Origin: Pirellulales bacterium
GTDB taxonomy: Bacteria; Planctomycetota; Planctomycetia; Pirellulales; JADZDJ01
Direction of reading: 5' to 3'
Length of the DNA stretch: 64,000 nt
NCBI GenBank assembly: GCA_035499655.1
Contig: DATJYL010000214.1
Coordinates: 30,120 to 94,119, forward strand
Each line of letters opens with the position of its first letter. Positions within the stretch are counted from its first letter, which is position 1. This document shows positions 54,543 to 64,000 of this stretch, piece by piece. The notes below the pieces were generated by a model. That model was given only the letters and a program-made list of their open reading frames with translations, was not told where the DNA came from and ran no database searches. The position numbers and the translations under genes were made by a program.

Positions 54543-56858
54543 ACTTCTTAGTTGGCAGTTCAATCGCATCCAGAATCAATCCCAACAACTGTTGCGAATT
54601 CTTGCCTTCCGTCGCGCTTTGGTTGTAGCGGTCGTATTGATGCTGAATTTCGCTCGTCGTCAGTTGAATTCCATGCTCCCGCACCGCCTGGCTGAACGCC
54701 GCGGCCGCTGCCCGCCGCGTCTCCAGCGGCTCAATCGCAGAATTGGCCACCGATACCAACGATTCCTGCGCCGTCTGCTTCCCCATGTCCCCCAATAATT
54801 TTGCCGCTGTCACACTCGTGGCCGGCCGATGCAGTGCCCGTGTCAGCGGCACTTCGAACGGCAGCAAATCAAAATCCCGCGGCGCAACTTCGCGCAACTG
54901 CTCCAGCCAACCCAGCGCCGCCAGCGCTTGCTTTAAGCGCACGTCTTCCGGCGTTACCGCGCCGCCAAACTGCTCGACCAACCGCCCGACAAAATACTTC
55001 ATACCCTCCGGCGTCACCGGCCGCTGAAACGCTGCCGCCAACGAACGCTCCTTCGCCAGAATTTGCATCCGCTCAATGTCCCCATCCGCATCTTCCGCTA
55101 ACAGCGCCACCGGCACATGGGCCGTGCGCGGATCATCCCGCAACAAATCCAGCGTGACCCACACCGGCGGCCGGTCCAGCCGGCTGCTCAGCATCAGCAG
55201 TTCATAATCGCCCGACGAAATCGCCTGCAAATACGCCTGCCGCCCGTTCGTGGCGATATCGACGTCGTAACCCATTCCGCCCAGCATCGCCGCCAACTGC
55301 CCGGCGACCTCCACATTCGGAAACGCCACCAGCGCCCGCTTCGTCCCCGGCGAATCGGCAAAAAAAGCCAGCGCCTCCATGACCTGGCTCGATCCGGCAA
55401 AGGCCGCCGCTGGCTTGAATTTCATGATCGCCTCCACGGCCGCAAAGCACAGCCGCCGATCTCCCTGCTGCACCGCCAGTACCAGCGGACTCAATTTCCC
55501 ATCCCGGGCGTCCAGCAGCGAGCGATCGCTAATTGTCCCCAAAATTTCCGCCGCCGCAGTGGCCGCCGGCAACTTTCCCGTCGACATGGCGAAAGTTAGC
55601 GCATCTTCCACCGCTGCCGTTCCAAGTTGCGCTACTTGCTCCCTCTCCCTTGGGGAGAGGGCAGGGGTGAGGGGGCCGGATGAATCCGCCAAGGGTTGAT
55701 CCAGCCCCGCCCGTAACTTCGCCGCTTGCAACGTGCTGATCAAAAACAACCGTTGCGACTGTGGATCGTGCGGAGTCAGTTCCATCAAATCGTCTGCCAA
55801 CCGCGAAGCCATCACTGCCGTCGCCAACTCAGGCGGCAAATTTTCGCGCACCGGCACGCCGCTGGCCGCATCCCACCGCCACACGTCCACGTTGCCAGCC
55901 CCGTCCAAATTCAGCGGCCGGTCATGCTTCAAATACCGTCCGATTTCCGTCGTCAGCAATTGGGCAGCCTCTTCGGGCGTCGCGTTTTTTATGCCTTGAA
56001 TGTCTTCCAAAGTTTCCCGTGCAGCAGCGCTTACCTCGGGATGATTGCTCACGGCCGTGGCAGGCGCGACTAAATAAATCACCGCCTCCCGCGAGCCGAT
56101 TTGCGACAGCACCGTCATGATTTGACACTTCAACTGTGGATCGTCCGATTGCAGTGCGGCCACCAGCGGCGGCGCCGCCTGCTCGCCGATCTTCGTCAGC
56201 GCCATCCGTGCCAAGGGATGCACAGCCCGCCGATTGGCGTCGGCCAACGCCAACACCAGCGCCGGCACGGCATCTTCATGCGCGGCCAAAATGTTCTTCA
56301 GCGCTGTGCGCTGCACGTCAGCAGAAGGATCGGCCAACTTGTCGATTTCGCCCTGTAGTCGCTGCGGATCGCGCGCTAAATGTGCAGCCGCCGCCAACGC
56401 CGCATCGGCCCATTGCCGGCCTGCCGGCTGCAAATCGGCGTTATCGGACAGCCGCAACAGCATGGCGGGATCAACTTGCCCGGCCGCTTCGGCCAGCGCC
56501 GTTTCGTCCGGCTTGGAATCGGCCAACTGCTGCAAATATTTCTTCGCCAGATCGACTCGATCCAAATCCGCCAACACTGCGGCTGCCTGCAACAATTGCC
56601 CCGGCGTGTGCGGATTGGAATCGATTATCGTCTCCACCGCCGGGTCGAGCTTGGCCGTGTTAATGGTTTGGGCAGCCTGCAAGGCGGCATCGGCTTTCGC
56701 CGCCGCTTCATCCTTGGGTGCCGCTCCGCCTGCCGCCGGCTGCCCGCCGCCTGCCGCTGGCGCAGAGCCCGCTGCAGGCCCAGCATTTTGCGATAAGCCG
56801 ACAAGCGGAAACGCTGCGCTGATGACTACGCACGCAATCGGAAATCGAAGTTGCCGAA

Positions 56859-56862
<4 letters not shown>
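54541..56862 (-). CDS. Exported HEAT-repeat protein with degenerate receiver domain
   Basis: This encodes 773 residues from the ATG at 56862. A signal peptide (RFPIACVVISAAFPLVGL, cleaved near residue 25) and a low-complexity Ala/Gly/Pro stretch are followed by HEAT-type helical repeats (about 170-290). At 508-632 is a receiver-like fold (RALVAFPNVEVAGQLAAMLG, DYELLMLSSRLDRPP, HVPVALLAEDADG). The usual phospho-acceptor aspartate position reads serine. Residues 396-409 (PLTPALSPREREQ) come from a REP-like palindrome. Its start overlaps the argH stop by four bases. Confidence 0.8.
55638..55675. repeat. REP-like palindrome, copy 2, inside the HEAT-repeat gene
   Basis: GCTCCCTCTCCCTTGGGGAG then AGGGCAGGGGTGAGGGG. 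The stem CCCTCTCCC/GGGAGAGGG is near perfect. It sits in frame within the coding sequence and contributes the peptide PLTPALSPREREQ on the coding strand. It matches the copy at 62318-62354. Confidence 0.8.
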
Positions 56863-58286
<1,424 letters not shown>

Positions 58287-58650
58287 GGAAAACTCGTCCC
58301 CGATTGGACTGCGCGAGTACGGAAAAGTGACAACACCTTTAGCGTAAACGGCTTACGCCGCGCGGTCAATTACATGGACCGCCCACACGTATAGAATGCC
58401 CAGGGCGTTTCCATGTTCGCCGCTTGTGTTTGTCCGATTGTGCCGATCATGCCGCCGACTGGCCGCTGGATTTATTGCCGACGGTTGCCTCAAATCCCGC
58501 CGCTGCAACACTTTCGCCGTTCCGCAAACAGTGGCCAGCGGGTAAAACTGCCCCAGCGGTTGGCAAACATATATTTCAAGAATTGTCGGCCGGCTCCGAA
58601 CCACTGTTAGGGCAAAAAATCAGGCGGAAACCATAACGGAGAGCATTTTC
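58287..58650. other. Divergent gap between argH and lemA
   Basis: 364 bases without a convincing gene. It presumably holds promoters for both directions, but I cannot assign boxes. AGCGTAAACGGCTTACGCCG near 58338 is a small palindrome (GCGTAAACGGCTTACGC). Confidence 0.4.
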
Positions 58651-59241
58651 ATGAAACCCATGTATGTCGTGCTGGGAATCCTGGCGCTGGTGGTGGTGGT
58701 GGGAATCGGCGGCTGGATTTCCACCTACGGCGCCCTTAACACCGGCAATCAGGCTGTGAAAGAAAGCTGGAGCAACGTCCAATCCACGCTCCAGCGCCGC
58801 GCCGATCTCATTCCCAATCTCGTAAACACGGTGAAGGGCTATGCCACGCACGAAGAAAAAACACTCACCGAAGTGACCGAAGCCCGCGCCAAACTTGGCT
58901 CGGTCATTATCAATACGGACAACACCGACCCCGCAGCCATGAAGCAGCTTCAGGAAGCTCAGTCGCAAATGGCCGGTGCGCTCTCGCATTTAATCGCCGT
59001 GGCCGAGCAGTATCCCAACCTTAAAGCCGACCAAAGCTTTCTCGATTTGCAAAGCCAGCTCGAAGGAACCGAAAACCGCATCAATGTGGCCCGCGAGCGC
59101 TACAACGAAGATGCCCGAAATTACAACGTCAAGGTGAACGGCTTTTTCGCCCGTTTCATCGCCAACTCCTACGGCTTCAAGCCGGCCGAGTATTTCGAGG
59201 CCGCGCCCGAAGCCCAAAAAGCGCCGGAAGTCAAATTTTGA
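58651..59241 (+). CDS. lemA: LemA family protein
   Basis: This encodes 196 residues. An N-terminal membrane helix (YVVLGILALVVVVGIGGWIS) is followed by the LemA pattern: VKESWSNVQSTLQRRADLIP, then NLVNTVKGYATHE and VARERYNEDARNYNVKV. It is an anchored helical protein of unclear role. It is coupled to the next gene by a four-base overlap, a very common lemA-TPM pairing. Confidence 0.93.
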   Translation: MKPMYVVLGILALVVVVGIGGWISTYGALNTGNQAVKESWSNVQSTLQRRADLIPNLVNTVKGYATHEEKTLTEVTEARAKLGSVIINTDNTDPAAMKQLQEAQSQMAGALSHLIAVAEQYPNLKADQSFLDLQSQLEGTENRINVARERYNEDARNYNVKVNGFFARFIANSYGFKPAEYFEAAPEAQKAPEVKF

Positions 59242-60023
59242 AACACCCTGTCGCTGCACAATCACTTCGCTGCCTTGCCCTGTGCGCCGCACTGCTGACG
59301 GCGTCAGCCGCTCGCGCCGCGCCGGCAATTCCCAAGCTCGAAGGCCGCGTCAATGATTATGCCCATGTCCTTTCCCCCGCCGACATCCAGCGCTTGGATG
59401 AATTCCTGGCAAACGAGGAACATCAAACCAGCAATCAAATGGTGATCCTTACGATTCCCTCGCTGGATGGCGATGACATCGAAGATTTCGCCAACAAAGT
59501 TTTCCGCGATTGGAAACTCGGCCAAAAAGGCAAAGATAATGGCGTTCTTCTGGTGGCAGCCATCAAAGATCGGAAAATGTGGATCGAAGTTGGCTTCGGA
59601 CTCGAAGGTGTTTTGACCGATGCCATCACGTCGCAAATTTATCGCAATGAAATCGTACCCAGATTCAAAACCGGTAATTACGCCGATGGATTTTGGGTCA
59701 GCGTCACGGCCATCGACAAAGTGATTCATGGGGAATACAAGGGAAGCAATGCACAGCGCCAAGCTCCCTCTGCCGTGCATATTGAGCCCGGCTTTGTGCT
59801 GTTCTGGATGATCTTCTTCATCATCGTGTTGGTTTCCCACGTTCGCTTCCGACGCTACCGCAATCATTGGATTGGGCCGTACTGGATTTATGGTTCCGGC
59901 GGCGGGTTTTCCGGCGGTGGCTTCTCCGGCGGAGGATTTTCCGGTGGCGGCTTTTCCGGTGGTGGTGGATTTTCCGGCGGTGGAGGAAGTTCAGGTGGCG
60001 GCGGAGCCGGCGGCGGCTGGTAG
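59238..60023 (+). CDS. TPM domain protein, YgcG-like
   Basis: This encodes 261 residues from a TTG that overlaps the lemA stop (TTGA). A signal peptide covers about 1-28 ([20 protein letters not shown]). The TPM domain follows ([40 protein letters not shown]). A membrane helix lies near 180-200. A Gly/Ser/Phe tail with repeated FSGGG units closes the protein. TPM proteins of this kind are envelope proteins often paired with LemA. Confidence 0.92.
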   Translation: MKHPVAAQSLRCLALCAALLTASAARAAPAIPKLEGRVNDYAHVLSPADIQRLDEFLANEEHQTSNQMVILTIPSLDGDDIEDFANKVFRDWKLGQKGKDNGVLLVAAIKDRKMWIEVGFGLEGVLTDAITSQIYRNEIVPRFKTGNYADGFWVSVTAIDKVIHGEYKGSNAQRQAPSAVHIEPGFVLFWMIFFIIVLVSHVRFRRYRNHWIGPYWIYGSGGGFSGGGFSGGGFSGGGFSGGGGFSGGGGSSGGGGAGGGW

Positions 60024-60036
60024 AATAACTTTCGCC

Positions 60037-62475
60037 ATGCCTGCGCCCCCATCCAATTCGAACTCCGCAAACCTGTTGCCCATTGTCGAGCGGCCCGCCG
60101 CGCCGCAAAACGCGTATCTCTCGGCCGCGCTGCCGATTCTCGATTCGCCCCCCGCCGGCTACATCCCGCCCCGCGGACCCTACATCGACCACGTCGGCTC
60201 ACTGGCGCAGCGCCGGCAAGACTCCCACTCTCAATCACCTCCTCACCCCCTCACCTCCTCACCCGCTCGTTCCCCATTCCCCACTCCCCATTCCCCATTC
60301 ACGCCGCTTCCCATGTCGCGGCAGGAAATGGACCGCCGCAACTGGTCCTCCGTCGACATCGTCTTCGTCACAGGCGATGCCTACGTCGATCACCCCAGTT
60401 TCGCCATGGCTCTACTCGGCCGCTTGCTCGAAGACGAAGGCTTTCGCGTCGCCATGCTCAGCCAGCCCGATTGGCATTCCTGCGAACCCTGGCGCACCTT
60501 CGGCCGGCCGCGGCTCTTTTTCGCCATCAGCGCCGGCAACATGGATTCGATGATCAACCACTACACCGCCAACCGCAAAGTCCGCAACGACGATGCCTAC
60601 AGCCCCGGCGGTCGCATTGGCCGTCGCCCCGACCGCGCCACACTCGCCTACTGCCAGCGCGCCCGCGAGGCGTACAAAGGCGTGCCGATAATTGCCGGCG
60701 GCGTCGAAGCCAGTTTGCGGCGTTTGGCGCATTACGATTATTGGAGCGACAAAGTCCGCCGCTCAATCGTGCTGGACGCCAAGTGCGATCTGCTCGTGTA
60801 CGGCATGGGTGAGCGGCCGATTATCGAAATCGCCCACCAGCTTGCCGCCGGCGCCACCGTGAAAGATCTCCGCCACCTCCGCGGCGTCGCCTACCGCCTC
60901 GGCGCGAGAGAAGCATTGTCTATTTCCGAATCTTCGACCCTCGCCCCTCGTCCCTCACCCCTCGTCCCCCATTCCCCGCTCCCTGATTCCCCACTCCCCA
61001 CTCCCCATTCCCCATTCTCTGCTCCCACCATCACACTGCCGCCGTACGAACAGATTTCCGGCGTCGACGAAAAATCGAAGCGCGCCTTCTGCACGCTCAC
61101 CAAAATTTCGCATCAGGAAACCAATCCGCACAACGCCAAGCGGTTGGTGCAATTTCACGGCCCGGAAGCCGTTGTCGTCAATCCCGGCGCGCTGCCGCTC
61201 ACGCAGGCCGAAATGGACCGCGTTTACGGCCTGCCGTTCACGCGCTTGCCGCACCCCAGTTACGGCGGCGAAAAAATTCCCGCCTACGACGTGGTGAAGC
61301 ATTCCGTGCAAATCATGCGCGGCTGCTTCGGCGGCTGCACGTTTTGCAGCATCACCGCCCACGAAGGGCGCATCATTCAAAGCCGCAGCCAGGAATCGGT
61401 CCTGGCCGAAATCCAGCGCATGCGGCAAACGCAGCCCGACTTCACCGGCGTCGTCAGCGACATCGGCGGCCCGACGGCCAACATGTATCAAATGAAGTGC
61501 AGCCGGCACGAAGTGGAAGCCGTCTGCCGCCGGCTGAGCTGCGTGCATCCCACCATTTGCAAACTGCTCGGCACCGATCACGGCCCGCTCATCGACCTGA
61601 TGCAACAATCGCGCCAACTTCCCGGCGTGAAAAAAGTGCTCGTCGCTTCCGGCATCCGCATGGATTTAGCCCGCCGCGATCCCAAATACATGCGCGAACT
61701 GGCGCAGCACCACGTGGGCGGGCATCTCAAAGTCGCTCCCGAGCATACCGACCCCGGCGTGCTCGATCTGATGAAAAAACCCAGCAACGATGATTTCGAA
61801 AAGTTCGGAGAACAGTTCCGCCGCCAATCGAAAGCCGCCGGCAAGCAGCAGTATCTCATTCCGTATTACATTTCCAGCCACCCCGGCAGCGACTTAAGCG
61901 CCATGATCGAACTGGCCCTGTTCCTCAAGCGGAACCATTACCGGCCCGACCAGGTGCAAGATTTTATCCCCAGCCCGTTCGACATCGCCGCTTGCATGTA
62001 CCACACCGGCTACGACCCATTCACGATGAAGCCGGTGTACATTGCCAAGCACCTGCGTGACCGCCGCCTGCAACGGGCGTTGTTGCAATTTTTCAAGCCG
62101 GAGAATTATTTCGAAGTCCGCAAAGCGCTGGAGCAGGCCGGCCGGCAAGATTTAATCGGCTCCGGCTGCGATTGCTTGATTCCCGTCCGCCCGCCGAAAG
62201 AAGCGCTCTCCCGCCGCCGCCGCAAAGCAAACGAAAGTTTGAACGATGTCTCCGGCGACCACATTCGCGGCTCACATCCTGGAGCCGCGCGCGTCAGCAA
62301 GCGGTCATCCGCTAAATCTCCCTCGCCCCTTGTGGGAGAGGGCCGGGGTGAGGGGAAAAAACGGAAATTAACCGCGGAGGGCGCGAAGGACGCAAAGAAA
62401 GCAAAACAGAAAAATCACAGTGTTGGTTACCGTCCCGGTCGGAAAAACGCGAACCGCAAGTCTAGAAATGGGTAA
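60037..62475 (+). CDS. ygiQ: YgiQ-type radical SAM protein with repeat-derived inserts
   Basis: This encodes 812 residues from the ATG at 60037. The radical SAM cluster motif CFGGCTFC holds C430, C434 and C437, with the YgiQ-type N-terminal domain before it ([20 protein letters not shown]) and [14 protein letters not shown] after. The target is unknown in the family. Three parts look foreign: residues 62-90 ([20 protein letters not shown]), 298-329 (a Ser/Pro-rich stretch with PLPTPHSPF) and the tail 758-812. Each of these is encoded by repeat DNA, read in frame. The core is intact, so the enzyme could be functional. Confidence 0.88.
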   Translation: MPAPPSNSNSANLLPIVERPAAPQNAYLSAALPILDSPPAGYIPPRGPYIDHVGSLAQRRQDSHSQSPPHPLTSSPARSPFPTPHSPFTPLPMSRQEMDRRNWSSVDIVFVTGDAYVDHPSFAMALLGRLLEDEGFRVAMLSQPDWHSCEPWRTFGRPRLFFAISAGNMDSMINHYTANRKVRNDDAYSPGGRIGRRPDRATLAYCQRAREAYKGVPIIAGGVEASLRRLAHYDYWSDKVRRSIVLDAKCDLLVYGMGERPIIEIAHQLAAGATVKDLRHLRGVAYRLGAREALSISESSTLAPRPSPLVPHSPLPDSPLPTPHSPFSAPTITLPPYEQISGVDEKSKRAFCTLTKISHQETNPHNAKRLVQFHGPEAVVVNPGALPLTQAEMDRVYGLPFTRLPHPSYGGEKIPAYDVVKHSVQIMRGCFGGCTFCSITAHEGRIIQSRSQESVLAEIQRMRQTQPDFTGVVSDIGGPTANMYQMKCSRHEVEAVCRRLSCVHPTICKLLGTDHGPLIDLMQQSRQLPGVKKVLVASGIRMDLARRDPKYMRELAQHHVGGHLKVAPEHTDPGVLDLMKKPSNDDFEKFGEQFRRQSKAAGKQQYLIPYYISSHPGSDLSAMIELALFLKRNHYRPDQVQDFIPSPFDIAACMYHTGYDPFTMKPVYIAKHLRDRRLQRALLQFFKPENYFEVRKALEQAGRQDLIGSGCDCLIPVRPPKEALSRRRRKANESLNDVSGDHIRGSHPGAARVSKRSSAKSPSPLVGEGRGEGKKRKLTAEGAKDAKKAKQKNHSVGYRPGRKNANRKSRNG
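60235..60300. repeat. CCTCACC and TTCCCCA words inside ygiQ, first insert
   Basis: Tandem CCTCACC words (60235-60263) are followed by TTCCCCATTCCCCACTCCCC and ATTCCCCATTC (60270-60300). The vocabulary matches the ends of the four-helix-bundle element. The stretch encodes a Ser/Pro-rich peptide. Confidence 0.75.
60936..61018. repeat. CCCCTCGTC and TTCCCCA words inside ygiQ, second insert
   Basis: CGACCCTCGCCCCTCGTCCC then CTCACCCCTCGTCCCCC and the words ATTCCCCACTCCCCACTCCC run to 61018. It lies in a loop between conserved core blocks of the protein. It adds about 28 residues without a stop. Confidence 0.75.
62318..62402. repeat. REP-like palindrome, copy 3, plus CCGCGGAGG word at ygiQ 3' end
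   Basis: CTCCCTCGCCCCTTGTGGGA then GAGGGCCGGGGTGAGGG (62318-62354) is the REP copy. Next, TTAACCGCGGAGGGCGCGAA then GGACGCAAAGAAAGC (62368-62402) is a word of the CCGCAGAGACACAGAGG family. Both are read in frame as part of the YgiQ tail ([13 protein letters not shown] and [14 protein letters not shown]). Confidence 0.8.
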
Positions 62476-63031
62476 AGACAAAATGGGCAAAAAGCGAAGC
62501 AAAAAACGAGACTCTATTAAAAAATTGCATAAAACCGTTTGGAATAACAATACGTGGAATGTGTGCGAAGGAGAATTGAGACGAGGTCGTGGACGACCAA
62601 CAAATAATTTATTCGAAATCATGGCTGAAAAAATTCCGTTCGAAGCAATCGATGCAGTTTCGAAGGACTTGAAAAAGAACGACAAATCACATAATGGGGT
62701 TTATGTCGCACACGACTCGATGGGATATGCACGGTATATAGGCCGCGGGGATGTATTCACACGATTAAAATCTCGCAAGACAGCACATAATCTTGAATTG
62801 CAATATTTCTCGTTTTACATCGTGGCAGATAAGAAACATGAGCGAGAGATCGAGACGCTCCTTATTCGTGCTGGCGGCCCCCATCTCCATTTCAACGAAC
62901 GAAAGAAACGAGATGATATTCAGCCGGGCAATGTAAAAGATTTTGAGGCAGGAACACACTTCTATGAACGGCAATACAAGCGGGGCCGACCGAAGAGGAA
63001 AAAAAGAGGCAGACCCAAAAATCGCAAATGA
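62468..63031 (+). CDS. GIY-YIG-like protein with AT-hook motifs
   Basis: This encodes 187 residues from the ATG at 62468, overlapping the ygiQ stop by eight bases. A second ATG at 62483 is possible. The central part fits a GIY-YIG nuclease: GVY at 77-79, YIG at 90-92, R99, the acidic EREIE at 125-129 and N143. AT-hook-type cores (GRP with basic flanks) occur at 39-44, 171-175 and 179-184. The DNA is visibly more AT-rich than its neighbours, suggesting recent acquisition. Its target is unknown. It could be a DNA-binding nuclease linked to a mobile element. Confidence 0.75.
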   Translation: MGKDKMGKKRSKKRDSIKKLHKTVWNNNTWNVCEGELRRGRGRPTNNLFEIMAEKIPFEAIDAVSKDLKKNDKSHNGVYVAHDSMGYARYIGRGDVFTRLKSRKTAHNLELQYFSFYIVADKKHEREIETLLIRAGGPHLHFNERKKRDDIQPGNVKDFEAGTHFYERQYKRGRPKRKKRGRPKNRK

Positions 63032-63161
63032 CTTTGGCCGATTTTCACTACTGGCTTGTTCAGTAGTGAGCGTAAACATCGAGGCGCAATAGCTAACGGC
63101 TCGTAAGGAATCTCAGCTTGTCGTCGGGCAGTTCAAGAAACTAGTCGCTCCAGAACCACAC

Positions 63162-63617
63162 ATGCAGCCGCGGATTAGCATCATCACGCTGGGTGTGAAA
63201 AATTTGGAAGCGTCGCTGCGGTTTTATCGCGATGGGTTGGGCTTTCCCACCACGCGAAAGGCCGAGGAAGGGATTGTGTTTTTCCAAACCGGCGGCGTTT
63301 GCTTGGCGCTATATCCATACGAAAAATTGGCCGAGGATGTCTCGCCGGAATTTGTCGCCGCAGCGCACAAAACTTCTCTCGCTGCCACCCCCAAAAAATT
63401 CCCCGGCATCACACTGGCCCACAACGTGCGTGAGAAGCACGAAGTGGACAAAGTGCTCCAGCTCGCCCAACAGGCGGGCGCGAAAATCGAAAAACCGGCG
63501 GCTGACACTTTTTGGGGCGGCTACAGCGGATACTTTTCCGATCCTGACGGTTACCTGTGGGAAGTCGCCTGGGGCGCTTTCGACTTTAACGCCGACGGTA
63601 GTTTGTTCGTCACGTGA
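63162..63617 (+). CDS. VOC family protein (glyoxalase-like)
   Basis: This encodes 151 residues. The vicinal-oxygen-chelate pattern is clear: ISIITLGVKNLEASLRFYRD, GLGFPTT, then GGYSGYFSDPDGYLWEVAWG near the end. Substrates in this superfamily vary widely (glyoxalase, dioxygenase, antibiotic resistance), and none can be assigned. It stands alone. Confidence 0.92.
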   Translation: MQPRISIITLGVKNLEASLRFYRDGLGFPTTRKAEEGIVFFQTGGVCLALYPYEKLAEDVSPEFVAAAHKTSLAATPKKFPGITLAHNVREKHEVDKVLQLAQQAGAKIEKPAADTFWGGYSGYFSDPDGYLWEVAWGAFDFNADGSLFVT

Positions 63618-63646
63618 AGCTGTCCGCAGTTAGTGGAGTTCCACTT

Positions 63647-63940
63647 CTAAGCCGTTGGTATATCCGGCAGCCGCCGCGCACCATGAATCACGGTTAAAAT
63701 ATCAACTCGCTCCGGCAAGACTCGATAAATAATCCGGTACGGATATTCGAGCACTTCGCGAACATCGTCCCGGTCGTACTCCGGCACTTTGCCTGCCATC
63801 ATGGGGAACGTTCCGCACTGTTGCGATCGGCGCGTAATTCGGTCAATCATGGCCACGGCATAGCGTAGAGAATCCTGCGCAATGTAATCGTGAATTTGTG
63901 CAAGATGGCGCAGCGCGGCCTCGGTCCAAAAAACTTTCAT
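63647..63940 (-). CDS. ParE/RelE-superfamily toxin
   Basis: This encodes 97 residues with the ParE fold pattern: VFWTEAALRHLAQIHDYIAQ, SLRYAVAMIDRI, then REVLEYPYRIIYRVLPERVD and LTVIHGARRLP. Such toxins inhibit gyrase or cut mRNA. This one looks closer to ParE. Its ATG overlaps the stop of an upstream gene by four bases. Confidence 0.9.
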   Translation of the reverse strand: MKVFWTEAALRHLAQIHDYIAQDSLRYAVAMIDRITRRSQQCGTFPMMAGKVPEYDRDDVREVLEYPYRIIYRVLPERVDILTVIHGARRLPDIPTA

Positions 63941-64000
63941 TGCGGCGTCAGCCCAAATTTGGCGCGCACGTCCTCCACGCTGACAATGCGCTTTTCGAGG
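63937..64000 (-). CDS. End of the partner gene, probably the antitoxin, cut by window edge
   Basis: The last 20 codons read EKRIVSVEDVRAKFGLTPQ and stop at 63937. The ATGA overlap with the toxin gene and the order antitoxin-toxin fit a ParDE-type pair. The rest is outside the window, so the family cannot be named. Confidence 0.6.
   Translation of the reverse strand, partial: LEKRIVSVEDVRAKFGLTPQ

Noticed and set aside
59872..60036. Upstream extension of the ygiQ frame into the TPM gene
   Set aside because: It would overlap the Gly-rich tail of the TPM gene and begins at a TTG. The ATG at 60037 lies just after the TPM stop.

Overview
The window reads as a planctomycete chromosome, probably order Pirellulales. 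That assignment is inferred from family content: an EF-Tu with an altered switch I, a DUF1559-type prepilin, a sigma-70 factor with an N-terminal helix-turn-helix block, a GH106-like glycosidase, several exported proteins without recognisable families, and intergenic DNA full of short degenerate repeats. I ran no database search.

Positions 1-40783 hold one minus-strand block. Read 5' to 3' on that strand it runs: sigma factor, tRNA-Thr(TGT), Tyr, Gly, Thr(GGT), tuf, tRNA-Trp, secE, nusG, rplK-A-J-L, rpoB, rpoC, hicB-hicA, a Cys-rich protein, rpsL, rpsG, fusA, the S10 cluster (rpsJ to rpsQ), the spc cluster (rplN to rpmJ), the alpha cluster (rpsM to rplQ), and two lipoprotein genes. The rif, str, S10, spc and alpha operons are therefore contiguous. 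rpmD is missing from its usual slot, as are infA and rpmG from theirs. A toxin-antitoxin pair sits between rpoC and rpsL.

Positions 41570-64000 are a mixed neighbourhood. In order it holds an exported protein, a GlmU-like sugar nucleotidyltransferase/acyltransferase, metF, a prepilin-like protein, a tandem-GGDEF protein, a Fur-family regulator, a sigma-54 activator without a receiver domain, and a GH106-like enzyme. It continues with a four-helix-bundle gene inside an inverted-repeat element, an exported HEAT-repeat protein with a degenerate receiver domain, argH, lemA, a TPM-domain protein, a YgiQ-type radical SAM protein, a GIY-YIG-like protein with AT-hooks, a VOC protein, and a ParE toxin with the end of its partner gene.

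The most unusual feature is in the repeats. Many intergenic gaps, including gaps inside the ribosomal superoperon, hold hairpins whose arms are built from a short degenerate word, and the word differs from gap to gap. One such hairpin, with GGGGAATG words, encloses a four-helix-bundle gene and fills the gap between a start codon and a stop codon. Related repeats, and a separate REP-like palindrome, have been absorbed in frame into ygiQ and into the HEAT-repeat gene. This suggests a repeat-spreading system that I cannot match to anything I know to be described.
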